A DNA stretch of 64,000 bases. It comes from Glycine soja. Taxonomy: Eukaryota > Streptophyta > Magnoliopsida > Fabales > Fabaceae. The stretch spans positions 37,914,176 through 37,978,175 of the forward strand of contig NC_041016.1 in the NCBI RefSeq assembly GCF_004193775.1, written 5' to 3'. Shown piece by piece: positions 46,739 to 57,495 of this stretch. The notes under the pieces are model-generated. The model ran no database searches and was not told the DNA's origin. It worked only from the letters and a program-made list of their open reading frames with translations. Made by a program: the position numbers and the translations under genes. How positions within the stretch are numbered: position 1 is the stretch's first letter; each line of letters begins with the position of its first letter.

Positions 46739-47699
46739 TGATGCAAGCTCCATTGGAGCTTGTAGGCCTAGGATCTTCTTCATCAATGGATTCCTTTGCT
46801 TCTTGGAAGATAAATGGCAGCGGAATGGAGAAGGAAGAGAGAGAGGAGACGCCACTTCAAGGAGAAGATAAGTCTAGAAGAAGCTCACCACCATAGGAGG
46901 CCATGGATAAGAGCTTGGAGGAAGAAGGAGATGAATGAAGGGAGGGGGAGAGAAGAGCACGAAATTTTGTGCTCAAAAAGAGCTCTGAAATCTGAAGTTA
47001 ATATTCAAATGATCAAAGTTGAAAAAAATGCACACACATGACCTCTATTTATAGCCTAAGTGTCACACAAAATTGGAGGGAAATTCAAATTTCACTTGAA
47101 TTTGAAATTGAATTTGTGGAGCCAAACTTTGGAGCCAAAATTTCACTAATTATGATTAGTGAATTTTAGTTATGGTTCAGCCCACTAATCCAAGATCAAT
47201 TCCAAGATTCTCCACTAAGTGTGCTTAGGTGTCATGAGGCATGAAAAGCATGAAGGACATGCACAAAGTGTGACTATATGATGTGGCAATGGGGTGTAGT
47301 AAGCAAATGCTCACCTCCCCCTCTAAAATTTAATTGGATTGGGCTTCTACCAATTCAATTAAATTTATTTCCAACCACACACATCAAATATCCACTTAGT
47401 GCATGTAAAATTACAAAACTACCCCTAATACAAAAACTAGTCTAGGTGCCCTAAAATACAAGGGCTGAAAAATCCTATATTTCTAGGGTACCCTACCTAC
47501 ATTATGGAGCCCTAAATACAAGGCCCAAAAATAATGAAACCTTAATCTAATATTTACAAAGATAAGTGGGCTCGTACTTAGCCCATGGGCCCGAAATCTA
47601 CCCTAAGGCTTATAAGAACCCTAGGGCCTTCTCTTGCATCTCTGGCCCAATCTACTTGGAGTTTTCTATCCAATGCCCTTGCGGGGTAGGATTGCATCA
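46739..47699 (-). repeat. LTR of the non-autonomous element (3' LTR)
   Basis: TGATGCAAGCTCC to GGATTGCATCA on the plus strand. On the minus strand a TATA box lies at about 47045-47053. The short 75-codon open stretch inside (46814-47041) is antisense and not called. Confidence 0.92.
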
Positions 47700-49465
47700 T
47701 TCCCTCCCCCTTGAAAAGGATTTGACCTCAAATCCCGAGGTTCTTGAAACGCTGGGCTTTTTTCCTTAACACCTGTAAAAAGAACAAAAACATATGTATT
47801 AGTGGTGTTTAGTATGTTGAAGTAAGGTAAGGTCTGAAAACTCATTTCCTGGGCATCTTCCCATGAAGGAACATGGTTCCTCACCAACTCAATGAGTGGT
47901 GCTACAAGTATAGAAAAATATGGGGCAAACCTTTTGTAAAAGTTTGTTAAGTCTTGGAAGCCCCAAATTTTTCTTACACTTGGTGGAGCGGGCCACTCAG
48001 GAATGACCTTTATTCTCTTAGGGTTCATGGGAACCCCTTGATCACAATTTAAAAAATTAAGAAAAGTAAAGCAATAGAACATACCTTTTTCTGTATTTTC
48101 ATGTTGATTATTCCTACCAAAAAGTATGACAAACCTAAGGTGTCCCATATGAGTGCCTAAGTTTGTATTGAAACTAAAAATAAGAACAAACCTACCTAAT
48201 GAGTCCCTATGTACACAAATCATGAAGATGTTCGGTGCACGAGTGATTTTACAAAAGAGTGTTGCACCACCCAAAACATTCATCACACCACCTATTTTAG
48301 GGATTTGGTGCCTAATAATACCTATTTTGGGCACCAACAAAGCACAAGGATTTAATCTCTTGTGAACCAAACCCTCATCCAACAACTCCTTTACTTGAGG
48401 ATTAAACTCAAGCCTAAGAGATGTGGCAATGCTAACAAGTGTCTTTTTACAAAGGAGAAAATGTGGAGGTTCTCTAAGAAGGGAAATTTCTTTAATATTT
48501 GTTTTTATTTCAAAATGTCTTTCCTTCTTAGCTAACCTCTTGGAGGAGACACTTACCTCCTTACACTCCTCCTTAACCATTAAAGGTTGTCCTTCTTCTT
48601 GGGGGTAGATCTCTTCACTAGATTCTTCCCCTTTTGCTTCTTCACTTTTACTAGAGGAAGGTGAAGTAGTAGCCTCATCTTGGCTACTATAAATGTCTTG
48701 GCCCCTCATAATCATGGTTTTCTTGGTGGGGCATTGAGAAGTAATGTGTCCTCTTCCAAGACATTTAAAGCACTTCATGGAGCTAGTATTCTCTTGCATA
48801 CTAGCCTTAAGGGGTTGCTTTTCTATTGTCTTCCCCTTATCATCTTTGGGCTTAGAAGGTCTCACCCCTAAGATTCCTTGACCTTGGTCTTTCTTTTGAT
48901 AAGAGTGAGAGCCATAAGATTTTGAAGTGGACTTCCTTTTAAGTTGTTGCTCTACCCTTATTTTCCAATCTATATTAGCCTCTACATTGTCCTTCCCATG
49001 GAAGTATGGGAGTTTAATGTTAACCTCTTGAGGCTTTCTTTCATTTTCTCTCCTATGGGAGTGAGGTCTAAGATGTGACCTATGCCTTCCTTCATAATAG
49101 TCACGAAGTTCTTCACTTAGGCTCTTGCAAGAGTTATGACTACTATAGGAGACATGTTTTTCTCTTTTCATTTCTTTCATTATTTTTCTTCTTTCTTCCT
49201 CTCTTATTTTCTCTCTTTCATCTTGACTTATTTCTTCCACTCTTTTTTTACCTTTATCTTTTCTCTCTTGTTTTTCTTTCCACAACTTAAGGGATCTCAA
49301 CTCATCTAATATCTTATACAAGGGGTCCTTAGGAGTAGAACCCTCACCATTAACACTAGATGAAGAATGAAGACTCATGTTGGTTCCTAAGTTATGGTTC
49401 TTTCTTGTTGGGGGTTTGAAAAAAAGGTAAAAGAAACTATGGTTGAAACTAGCCAAAATAAACAC
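47666..49465 (-). CDS. Gag-RT remnant fusion ORF of the non-autonomous element
   Basis: 599 codons in one frame; the likely start is the inner Met at 49378 (MSLHSSSSVNGEGSTPKDPL). N-terminal third: a very basic, Lys/Arg/Glu-rich region (KKRVEEISQDEREKIREEE) followed by a clipped gag (IKLPYFHGKDNVEANIDW). A CCHC knuckle CFKCLGRGHITSQC lies near residue 232. Protease is only a charged remnant. RT survives as in-frame shreds: KELLDEGLVHKRLNPCALLV, NVLGGATLFCKI, then PMNPKRIKVIPEWPAPPSVR and FYKRFAPYFSILVAPLI. Blocks normally between these, including the YxDD box, are deleted, yet the frame stays open. The ORF runs through the polypurine tract and stops inside the 3' LTR at 47666. It may supply a packaging-competent Gag; that is inference. 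Confidence 0.75.
   Translation of the reverse strand: MFILASFNHSFFYLFFKPPTRKNHNLGTNMSLHSSSSVNGEGSTPKDPLYKILDELRSLKLWKEKQERKDKGKKRVEEISQDEREKIREEERRKIMKEMKREKHVSYSSHNSCKSLSEELRDYYEGRHRSHLRPHSHRRENERKPQEVNIKLPYFHGKDNVEANIDWKIRVEQQLKRKSTSKSYGSHSYQKKDQGQGILGVRPSKPKDDKGKTIEKQPLKASMQENTSSMKCFKCLGRGHITSQCPTKKTMIMRGQDIYSSQDEATTSPSSSKSEEAKGEESSEEIYPQEEGQPLMVKEECKEVSVSSKRLAKKERHFEIKTNIKEISLLREPPHFLLCKKTLVSIATSLRLEFNPQVKELLDEGLVHKRLNPCALLVPKIGIIRHQIPKIGGVMNVLGGATLFCKITRAPNIFMICVHRDSLGRFVLIFSFNTNLGTHMGHLRFVILFGRNNQHENTEKGMFYCFTFLNFLNCDQGVPMNPKRIKVIPEWPAPPSVRKIWGFQDLTNFYKRFAPYFSILVAPLIELVRNHVPSWEDAQEMSFQTLPYFNILNTTNTYVFVLFTGVKEKSPAFQEPRDLRSNPFQGGGNDAILPRKGIG
47700..47722 (-). other. Polypurine tract of the non-autonomous element
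   Basis: On the minus strand CTTTTCAAGGGGGAGGGA, directly before the 3' LTR start TGATGCAATCC. It is also translated as part of the 599-codon ORF. Confidence 0.85.
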
Positions 49466-51288
49466 TAAAAAAGGTGTGAAAGATAAGGTAAAAACTAATT
49501 GGTAAAAGGAAAGCTATCTAGGCGGTTTGACAATGGAGGGTAAAGGAAATAAGCTATGAAAGTAAGCAAGAAATTAAAGTGCAAGAAATGCAAACTAGGC
49601 GGATCCTAAGAGTGTTTGGATGACCTCATTTAAGGTTCCCAACAAAACACTCACTATCCTAAGGGAAAATTGCCTAAAATTATTACACACAAATGGAAGT
49701 AGGGTGACCTAGCGGAGGCTCCCAACTTACTTCCAATGAAAGGCCTTTTTGTTACAAAATTTGAAAGCAAAGCAAATTGCCAATTACAAAATTACAAAGA
49801 AAAAAGTCCTCAATTGTGGTGGCTATTCTCTCTTTAGTGTTTCACTCAATTTGGAGTGCTTCTTAGTCCAATAGCTCTTAAGGTGGTTGGCCCCTTGCTT
49901 CTTGACTCAAATTCTTCAAGATATGGCACCAATCCTCCTTTCCAATTCCCTATATGGCAACTCACAAGCAAGGAAACAAAGAGACAAGCAATAACCAAAG
50001 ACCAAAAAAAAATGAAATGAAAGCTAAACCAATAGAGTTTTAACAAGACAAATTTCCAAGGATTATTCAACAATTAAAGCAATGAAAAGCAGAAAAAAGC
50101 AAGCTAGGACTCAAAGAGAAACCTAGAATGGCTCTAGAGTAGAGTAGAAAAACTCTAAAAAAAAGACTCAAGAAACCTCTAGTTTTGGCCCTTGTTTTCA
50201 CAATAATTTTCAATTGAAATTTCAGAACTAGGATTGGTATAAAATAGGCACCAATTATAGAACAAATTTTGAGCCAAAACAACAAGCACACTTTCCTTTC
50301 ACTTTTCTTTTTTTTTCCCTGGACACTGATTTTTCTGCCAACTTGTGAGATTTTTCTTATTTTTTCCTTTAATCCAAATCGCTTTGTTATTTTTTTATAA
50401 TTTTGGTCCAGATGTCTAGAAAATTCAGTAAAAGTTTCAGCTCATAAAACGTAGTGACCAATTCCCAGTAATTTATACAAGTTCGTATGTTCAAGCTGCC
50501 AGCACCAGCGATTTTAACCTAGAAATCAAGAGTAGTGTTTATGTTGCTTAAGGCTTGGATAGTTACAATTTGTGTTTGCTTATGCTCAATTATCTTGAAT
50601 AACACAATTAAAGAGAGCTTAAGACTTATTTTGATTCACAAATCCAGCTACAACTCAGCACCACAACTCAACTTCATCATAGGCATCATGTAGGAAACTT
50701 AGAAAGCAAAAAAAAAGTTCAAGAACAAGACTATTTCTAGGAATTGATTTAGAACATGTTATGAACTAAATAACATGCATGAATTAGACTCAAAATTCAA
50801 AAGATAGGCTAAGAATGACAAGAATACATGAACAAATGTATCTAGAATTCAATCAACAAAATAAAATTCAACACAAACTTAGAACATAATGTGACAATTA
50901 CTATGACTAAACATGACTCTAAGACAACATGGATTAAGTGATTTACACTTAGATTTTTGTATTTTTTTTTCTAATCAATATTTTGGAACAAAATTAAGAT
51001 CTAAAGGTTCAGCACAAGAATATTATGAATGAAAATTGATAGAACCTAAAATCAACACAAAAACAAGATTCAAGAGTAGATCTACAAATTTTGAACCATA
51101 GAAATGCAAGAACAAGTGTAGATCTAAGATTTAATCGGTTTAATTAATTTTTTTTAATCTACTCTAAACAGCACCAAACCACAAGACAATGGAGGATATA
51201 CATGGAGAATAAGATGAAGAACAAGGAATTAAAGAGAATTCACCGAACAAAAAGATAGAGGAAGCAAAGAACATCACTTAGATGAAGA
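49466..51288 (-). other. Long leader of the non-autonomous element
   Basis: About 1.8 kb, AT-rich, without a coding frame in the element's sense. It should hold the packaging signal shared with the helper element. T/A runs near 50310-50400 and 50960. Confidence 0.65.
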
Positions 51289-51302
51289 TGCTCTTGATAC
51301 CA
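51289..51302 (-). other. Primer binding site, Met-type variant
   Basis: On the minus strand TGGTATCAAGAGCA, two bases inside the 5' LTR. It equals the usual initiator-Met site TGGTATCAGAGC with one extra A. Confidence 0.75.
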
Positions 51303-51304
51303 CA

Positions 51305-52265
51305 TGATGCAAGCTCCATTGGAGCTTGTAGGCCTAGGATCTTCTTCATCAATGGATTCCTTTGCTTCTTGGAAGATAAATGGCAGCGGAATGGAGAAGG
51401 AAGAGAGAGAGGAGACGCCACTTCAAGGAGAAGATAAGTCTAGAAGAAGCTCACCACCATAGGAGGCCATGGATAAGAGCTTGGAGGAAGAAGGAGATGA
51501 ATGAAGGGAGGGGGAGAGAAGAGCACGAAATTTTGTGCTCAAAAAGAGCTCTGAAATCTGAAGTTAATATTCAAATGATCAAAGTTGAAAAAAATGCACA
51601 CACATGACCTCTATTTATAGCCTAAGTGTCACACAAAATTGGAGGGAAATTCAAATTTCACTTGAATTTGAAATTGAATTTGTGGAGCCAAACTTTGGAG
51701 CCAAAATTTCACTAATTATGATTAGTGAATTTTAGTTATGGTTCAGCCCACTAATCCAAGATCAATTCCAAGATTCTCCACTAAGTGTGCTTAGGTGTCA
51801 TGAGGCATGAAAAGCATGAAGGACATGCACAAAGTGTGACTATATGATGTGGCAATGGGGTGTAGTAAGCAAATGCTCACCTCCCCCTCTAAAATTTAAT
51901 TGGATTGGGCTTCTACCAATTCAATTAAATTTATTTCCAACCACACACATCAAATATCCACTTAGTGCATGTAAAATTACAAAACTACCCCTAATACAAA
52001 AACTAGTCTAGGTGCCCTAAAATACAAGGGCTGAAAAATCCTATATTTCTAGGGTACCCTACCTACATTATGGAGCCCTAAATACAAGGCCCAAAAATAA
52101 TGAAACCTTAATCTAATATTTACAAAGATAAGTGGGCTCGTACTTAGCCCATGGGCCCGAAATCTACCCTAAGGCTCATAAGAACCCTAGGGCCTTCTCT
52201 TGCATCTCTGGCCCAATCTACTTGGAGTTTTCTATCCAATGCCCTTGCGGGGTAGGATTGCATCA
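51305..52265 (-). repeat. LTR of the non-autonomous element (5' LTR)
   Basis: 961 bp, identical to 46739-47699 except for one base noticed. Followed by the CTTAG duplication at 52266-52270. Confidence 0.92.
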
Positions 52266-53923
52266 CTTAGGATCTGGGGCAATTGAGGAAGTCGCTGCAT
52301 GTTCTTAGGCGATGGTCAAATACCGGGCCAAATCCAAAGACAGAGACCAATCGAGGTAAACAGTAACGCGACCACAGTTTGCTGCGCAATGTCATTTCCT
52401 GCTTTCAGGTACTTAGGGATGGACACGAGTAGAGGCGATGACCATGATCGATGGATCGTCGTCCCATGCCCAGCTCTGGACAAGCGGGAAGCGCAGCTGG
52501 GAGGAAACCTAGTATCCTTTAAATTCCCAGTAATTATTACTGTTGTGTCTTTAAGGTAATGATCAGATGCCTAATCTACCCTAAGGGGTTCGAGTAAGCG
52601 AACGCCGATCCATAGAGAGCGCATACCTGTGTCTTCCCAAAAAAAAAATACAGGGTTAGCTCGCCTGGGCGAGAACCCCTGCACCTGGAAACATAAAAAC
52701 GAGGGGAGGGGAAGTTTCTCTCCATCCAAAACTCCCTTCCCTCATTAAAAAAAACGCAGCACCCACGGGTTTTGTAGATTTTCGCCCCTAGGCCACCATT
52801 TTTGCACTTTTGCTTCCATTTTTAGTGTTTTTGGTCACTCCATACAAGTAAGTGCATTATCCTTTGGTTTCTAGCTTTCCATTGATGCCTTTTATGCTTT
52901 GAATGGTACATAATTTGACCAATTCCGTGAGACAATTCGGGGCATGTTTATGCTTTGTTTCTTTGAATTGAGGGGTTGTAGGGGATGGCCTTAGGCCTAA
53001 GTTGTGTTCTGAAATGATGGGGCAAGCCACATTGCCCCTATTCCCTTGTTGTTGGTACCCAAAAGTGCGCCCACCAAGTGCTCGGTGAAATGCCTCAACG
53101 GTATTTTTGCCTAAGTTTATGAATATGGCCTTTTGATTGCATTTGTGTATGTATGATTACCATTTTTGGATGCGAACAACTTGCAGAAATTAGGATAAAA
53201 GCCAAAACATGACTTAGACCTAGGGGGGCAAGCCTTTGTTTGTTGAAATTACAAGAAGGTATGATGAGTGAGAGCATGTTGGTGAGGTTTCCCCTTTAGG
53301 CTAGCACTTGGTTTGGGCTGCACCATGTTTTCCTTGTACCTAGATAGTGTGAAAATGTTGTTCACCATGTACATGTGTATGTTGAATAGGTAGCTAAATG
53401 CTTTGCAAAATGTGCATATATGTTGAAAATGGCACGAAAATGCTTCTCAGTAGGAACATATGATATAAAATTGCCTTTCAAGAATGTGAATGAGTAGTAC
53501 AAAAATTGCTTTTTCAATGAAGGTGCGACATAAAATTGTTTTCAAATGAGTGTAAACATGTGCGAATATATAACATGAAGTTGCCTCTCAAATGTATGAG
53601 CATATATGTGAATGAAACGTGAACATGAGGTAGGTGGGTAGCAAAAGCCTTGGAAAATATGTATGGATAGTTTGACACATAAGCGTAAGGAATTTGTTTG
53701 CCAAAAAAATAGGTGCATCTTGTAGGGTGCCGTTCATTGAGGGAAAATAGGTATAAATGAATGAATATCCTAGGAGAACCCGCACATTAACGTGTAAGCA
53801 TTCCTTTCAAATTCATATGGATGTTCATGCTTTGTTGGAAAAAGGGTACGCCGTTTGGCTTGATCTGGCTTTCGTTTTGATTAAGTTTTTCTTGAACTAA
53901 CTTTCTAAACGTTTTTGCAGGAA
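52266..53923 (+). other. Ogre 3' region: promoter, leader exon and leader intron of the next ORF
   Basis: Non-coding. AGCTCGCCTGGGCGAG at 52658-52673 lies 19 bp before a TATA-like ATAAAAA at 52693-52699, the same order as in the Ogre LTR promoters. A leader with CTCCATCCAAAACTCCC follows. A consensus donor ACAA/GTAAGTGC is at about 52848, and an acceptor GTTTTTGCAG ends at 53920, four bases before the ATG of the next ORF. This suggests a separately transcribed, spliced gene. All of it is inference from signals. Confidence 0.5.
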
Positions 53924-54760
53924 ATGGCTTCGAAGAAACTCTCCACGAAGAGGTCTAGAAGAGACGCCGCAGCAGAAGGGCCCAGTGCCGCCCCCGAGTT
54001 TGATAGTCATCGTTTCAGGAGTGCCGAGCACCAGCAGCGCTTCAAGGCCATCAAAGGATGGTCATTCCACAGAGAGAGGCGTGTCCAGCTCAGGGAGGAT
54101 GAGTATACGAACTTTCAGGAGGAGATAGCTCGCAGACGTTGGGCGCCGTTGGTGACTCCCATGGCTAAGTTTGACCATGAGATAGTCCTAGAGTTCTATG
54201 CTAATGCTTAGCCCACAGAGGAGGGAGTGCGAGACATGCGTTCGTGGGTGAAGGGCCAGTGGATTCCCTTTGACGTAGATGCCCTCATCCAGTTCCTGGG
54301 TGACCCGCTAGTTTTGGTGGAAGGTCAGCAGTGTGAGTTCAGCCAGAGGAGGAACAGATCCGATGGGTTGGATGAGGAAGCCATTGCCCAGCTATTATGC
54401 ACACCGGGGCAGGATTTTGCCCGGACTGCTGCAGCGAGGCGGGTGTGGATCATGCGCACCAGCATGACCACTATGACCCAGACGTGGATGACACTGCTGC
54501 TCAGCAATGTATGGCACCCACCAGGCACCCTCTGGACCCGGATAAGTCCAACCGGGCCCTAGGGTTTCCGGCTCTGATCACGGGCCTCTGCCATTCCTTC
54601 GGAGTTCCCGCCACCCCCAGTAAAGTAATCCGACTGCCGATCACTCGGGCCTTCATCGAGAAGTACTGCATGCCTAGGCAGGCACAGGGTGATGCACATC
54701 AGGCCGCAGACGCCGCCACCACCTCGGAAGGCCGATCCCACTGGATCACTAGGCATGGAG
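53924..54760 (+). pseudogene. 'Putative plant transposon protein' ORF, first part
   Basis: From MASKKLSTKRSRRDAAAEGP at 53924. Conserved text: FDSHRFRSAEHQQRFKAIKG, then RRRWAPLVTPMAKFDHEIVL, then DMRSWVKGQWIPFDVDALIQ. I recognise it as the legume protein family annotated as putative plant transposon protein (Transposase_32-like). A TAG at 54209-54211 replaces a Trp codon. A frame change with an apparent deletion lies near 54500, after TTMTQTWMTLLLSNV; text resumes as HPLDPDKSNRALGFPALITG. The solo LTR at 54761 then splits it. No function is established for the family. Confidence 0.75.
54756..54760. repeat. Target-site duplication of the 54.8 kb solo LTR
   Basis: TGGAG, repeated exactly at 57203-57207. 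Confidence 0.9.
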
Positions 54761-57202
54761 TGTAACATCCCATTTTTCGTAAGCTAAATTAAAAAAATAA
54801 TTTTTATTTATAAATAAATAGAGTTTTAGAAAAATGATAAGATTCTATAAATAAATAAATAGAGAGATATAATTATTAATTAAAATAATGATTTGAGAGA
54901 AAATAAAAAGGGTATTTTATTTATTTGTTTGATAGAGAATAAAATAGAGTTTATTTTTATAAAATAATAAATAAATAATTAAATAGAGTAAACCTAGCTA
55001 TAAATAGTGTTAGGTCAGTTTTCACACTGACGTTGTCTCTTCTTTCCCTCATTTTCGTTTTTTTCCTTCTCCTCTCAAAACCCTTTCTTTGTTCCCGCAG
55101 CCCACCAAACCTGTCTCAGAAAAACGACAATCTCAGACTCATTCACCGTTGGATCATCGTTAAATTTGAGCACCACGTTCGCAACCCAATTCCGAGCATT
55201 CTCACCGTTGGGAATTTTGATATCATGTCTGAACTGAGATAAATACCCTTCGCATTATAGCCTTTTTCTTTCCCGTAGAAACCCAGAGCTGTCTTGGTAA
55301 AACTACGATCCCGGTTTCATTAACCGTTGGATTGTTGTGTAATTTGGATATGTTGTTTGCAATTCAATTGCGCACGCTTCGACCGTTGGGATTTGTGAGA
55401 TGATGTTCTTAGAGAGAGAAAAAGGAATCGCATGAAGATAGTCCAAATGGAGGCTTCAATCCCTTCTACGTTTCTCTGACGTTTGGGAACTCTATCGGAG
55501 CAGTCGGAGGAGAAACTGAAGGAATCTTAGGGAACCGCTAGAGATGCTGCTATCGCTATCAGAAGACACGTGAGTCCGCTTAGAGGTAAGGGATGAGTTA
55601 TTCGCAATTGGGGGTTAGAATGAACATGTGTAGGGATCCTTAGAGAATTAAATTTGGGTTTATTTTGGGATGTTTATTGAATTATAATTTTTCCTTTATG
55701 ATTATAAATACAATATTATTGTGTTCTATGTACCAATTGATGTCCTGATGAGAATTGATTGATAAACTTGAGTTCTCTTGATGTCTTTGTGTTTAACCCA
55801 TGAATTTGATTAATTGATTTTGATATAATTGTGTAATATTATTTGAGGGGTTTTAGTCCTCATGTTGTGATAGTCTTTTATATAAATTGTTATATTGAGG
55901 ATATGAAATGATGATTCAAATTGTGAGTATGTGATGAATTGTAGAATAACATGTTGCTTTGAGATTATAATAATTTTATTGAGATTGAGTATAAGTGTAA
56001 AGTTGAACATGTGTTAATTTGTGAGATACGTGTAAACATGTGATGGTGGATTGTGACACTATGAGATGTGAAATTGTGAATGAGTTCTAGTTGTGGATAA
56101 GTGTGTAGTTAACACTTGATGTGAAATCACTTGTGTTGTAAGCTATGAATTGTACAATAACCCGACCAGCGCTATTTTGAGAAAAGCATTGATGCGCAAT
56201 GTTAAAGAGAAAATGTAGGTTTCCTATTTAGGAACCAGTGTTAAATCATAGCGCAATTGTGTTGAACGTGTTTTAAACACGAGTGTAAGGTCGTAGGTGT
56301 TGTATAATTCATGAGCAGTGTCTGCATGCAAAAATTATTTTAGGGGTTGGACCTGAATCAGGAGGGAAAGGCCCTGACGGACTCTTCGGAGTGTAGGCCT
56401 TAGGGGTCACCGGGTTTGAGTGCTCCTTTAAGCCTATGCTGATCCCATATGGTTGGAACATTCTCGCAAAACATCGTGACCCTGACTGGTCTCCCTATGA
56501 TCTTACTTAGTGAGAGTGACCTAACAAACCCATGGTGTGGTGTGTCTTGTTATGTACTCCTAAGCGCCCCAGGGTGGTTTTTCACTGACATGGTACCACA
56601 TTGCATATAGGATTGAGTCTTAGCATAACTGTTGCATATGCTTGCTAATTGATGTGTTATTATATCTTGATTGAAGTGTGGGATTCTTGTGTAATGTGAT
56701 TGATGATTGAAAAGTGAATTTTGAATGACGAAGTGGTGAAGTTATGTGAGTTATGTTTAAGCAAGTGGTATCTCATTTATTTAATATATATATTTAATTG
56801 TCTTGTTTCTCTATTAGCTAGGAATGTGATAACTCACTCCCTGTGTGTTGTTGTGTTTGGATCCTGTGATGATCTTGAATCTGTGTTCGGGAGAGCAGAT
56901 GAATAGGTGGATGACTATGAAGAACCTCATGCTAGAGGACACGGGAACACAACGCCCTGATAGGATGTGACATTAGGATATAGGTTCTATATAAATTGTA
57001 TGAAGCTTAGACGACTTTGTTTGAGTCGAGAATACTTTATTATTTATTTGGACAAGTTTGAATATGATGTAGAAGAAAATGAATGTGAGCCTTTTTCCCC
57101 TTTGAAAGACTTGTAAAAAAAATGTTTTAAAAATACTTTTAATTAATATTTGAATTTTATTTTTTCTTATTAGTATATATGTGAGGGATAGAAGGTGTCA
57201 CA
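54761..57202 (+). mobile_element. Solo LTR, Tekay-like, 2.44 kb
   Basis: TGTAACATCCCATTTTTCG to GAAGGTGTCACA with perfect TGGAG duplications and no internal domain. The ends and the region 56340-56600 resemble Tekay LTRs, but it is a different family from the 15206 LTR. It contains a degenerate 100-bp tandem duplication (about 55105-55212 and 55288-55390), each copy with two CCGTTGG motifs. Confidence 0.88.
55143..55390 (-). promoter_or_regulatory. Four MSA-like CCGTTGG boxes in the solo LTR
   Basis: Reverse-strand cores at 55143-55153, 55202-55212, 55321-55331 and 55380-55390. The third (TCCAACGGTTA) fits YCYAACGGYYA fully; the others miss by one base. They come as two pairs 59 bp apart, one pair in each copy of the duplication. 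Confidence 0.4.
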
Positions 57203-57495
57203 TGGAGCGTTATCTACAGCATTTGGTTCGCCAGCAGGCGGCCAACCACCGTGGGCAGGTGTAGATACATGAGTGTCTCTACCGGTTCAGCCTCAGTCAG
57301 CAGGGGCAGGGTTTTGCTTGTTTTGTATGCCCTACCCCAGAGCAGTTTGGGGCTGAAGTCGCATGGCCTGGAGACTGGCCCGATGCCCAGGCAGGGGAGG
57401 AGCCTGCAAGATCCCCCGGTGAGGCAGAGGAGGCCCGTATGGATGAAGATATGACTGGCTTGCTCAGTTTCTTGGGAGGAAGCGGAGCCACGTAA
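57203..57495 (+). pseudogene. 'Putative plant transposon protein' ORF, last part
   Basis: Continues the ORF after the solo LTR: MERYLQHLVRQQAANHRGQV, a stop, then in shifting frames YALPQSSLGLKSHGLETGP (overlapping the expected PEQFGAEVAWPGDWP) and ARMDEDMTGLLSFLGGSGAT, ending TAA at 57493-57495. The acidic, Gly/Pro-rich tail is typical of the family. Confidence 0.65.

Larger units (their letters stand above)
46739..52265 (-). mobile_element. Young non-autonomous LTR retrotransposon
   Basis: 5,527 bp with two 961 bp LTRs that differ at a single position I could find (CTTATAAG at 47607 against CTCATAAG at 52173), a perfect CTTAG target duplication, a Met-type primer site, a polypurine tract and one 599-codon ORF with gag and shreds of protease and RT but no RNase H or integrase. 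It must have moved using enzymes from another element. In organisation it recalls the SNARE-type non-autonomous elements described in soybean; that link is unverified. Confidence 0.9.

Noticed and set aside
46814..47041. 75-codon open stretch, present identically at 51380-51607
   Set aside because: It lies in the LTR antisense to the element; the two copies are identical only because the LTRs are.
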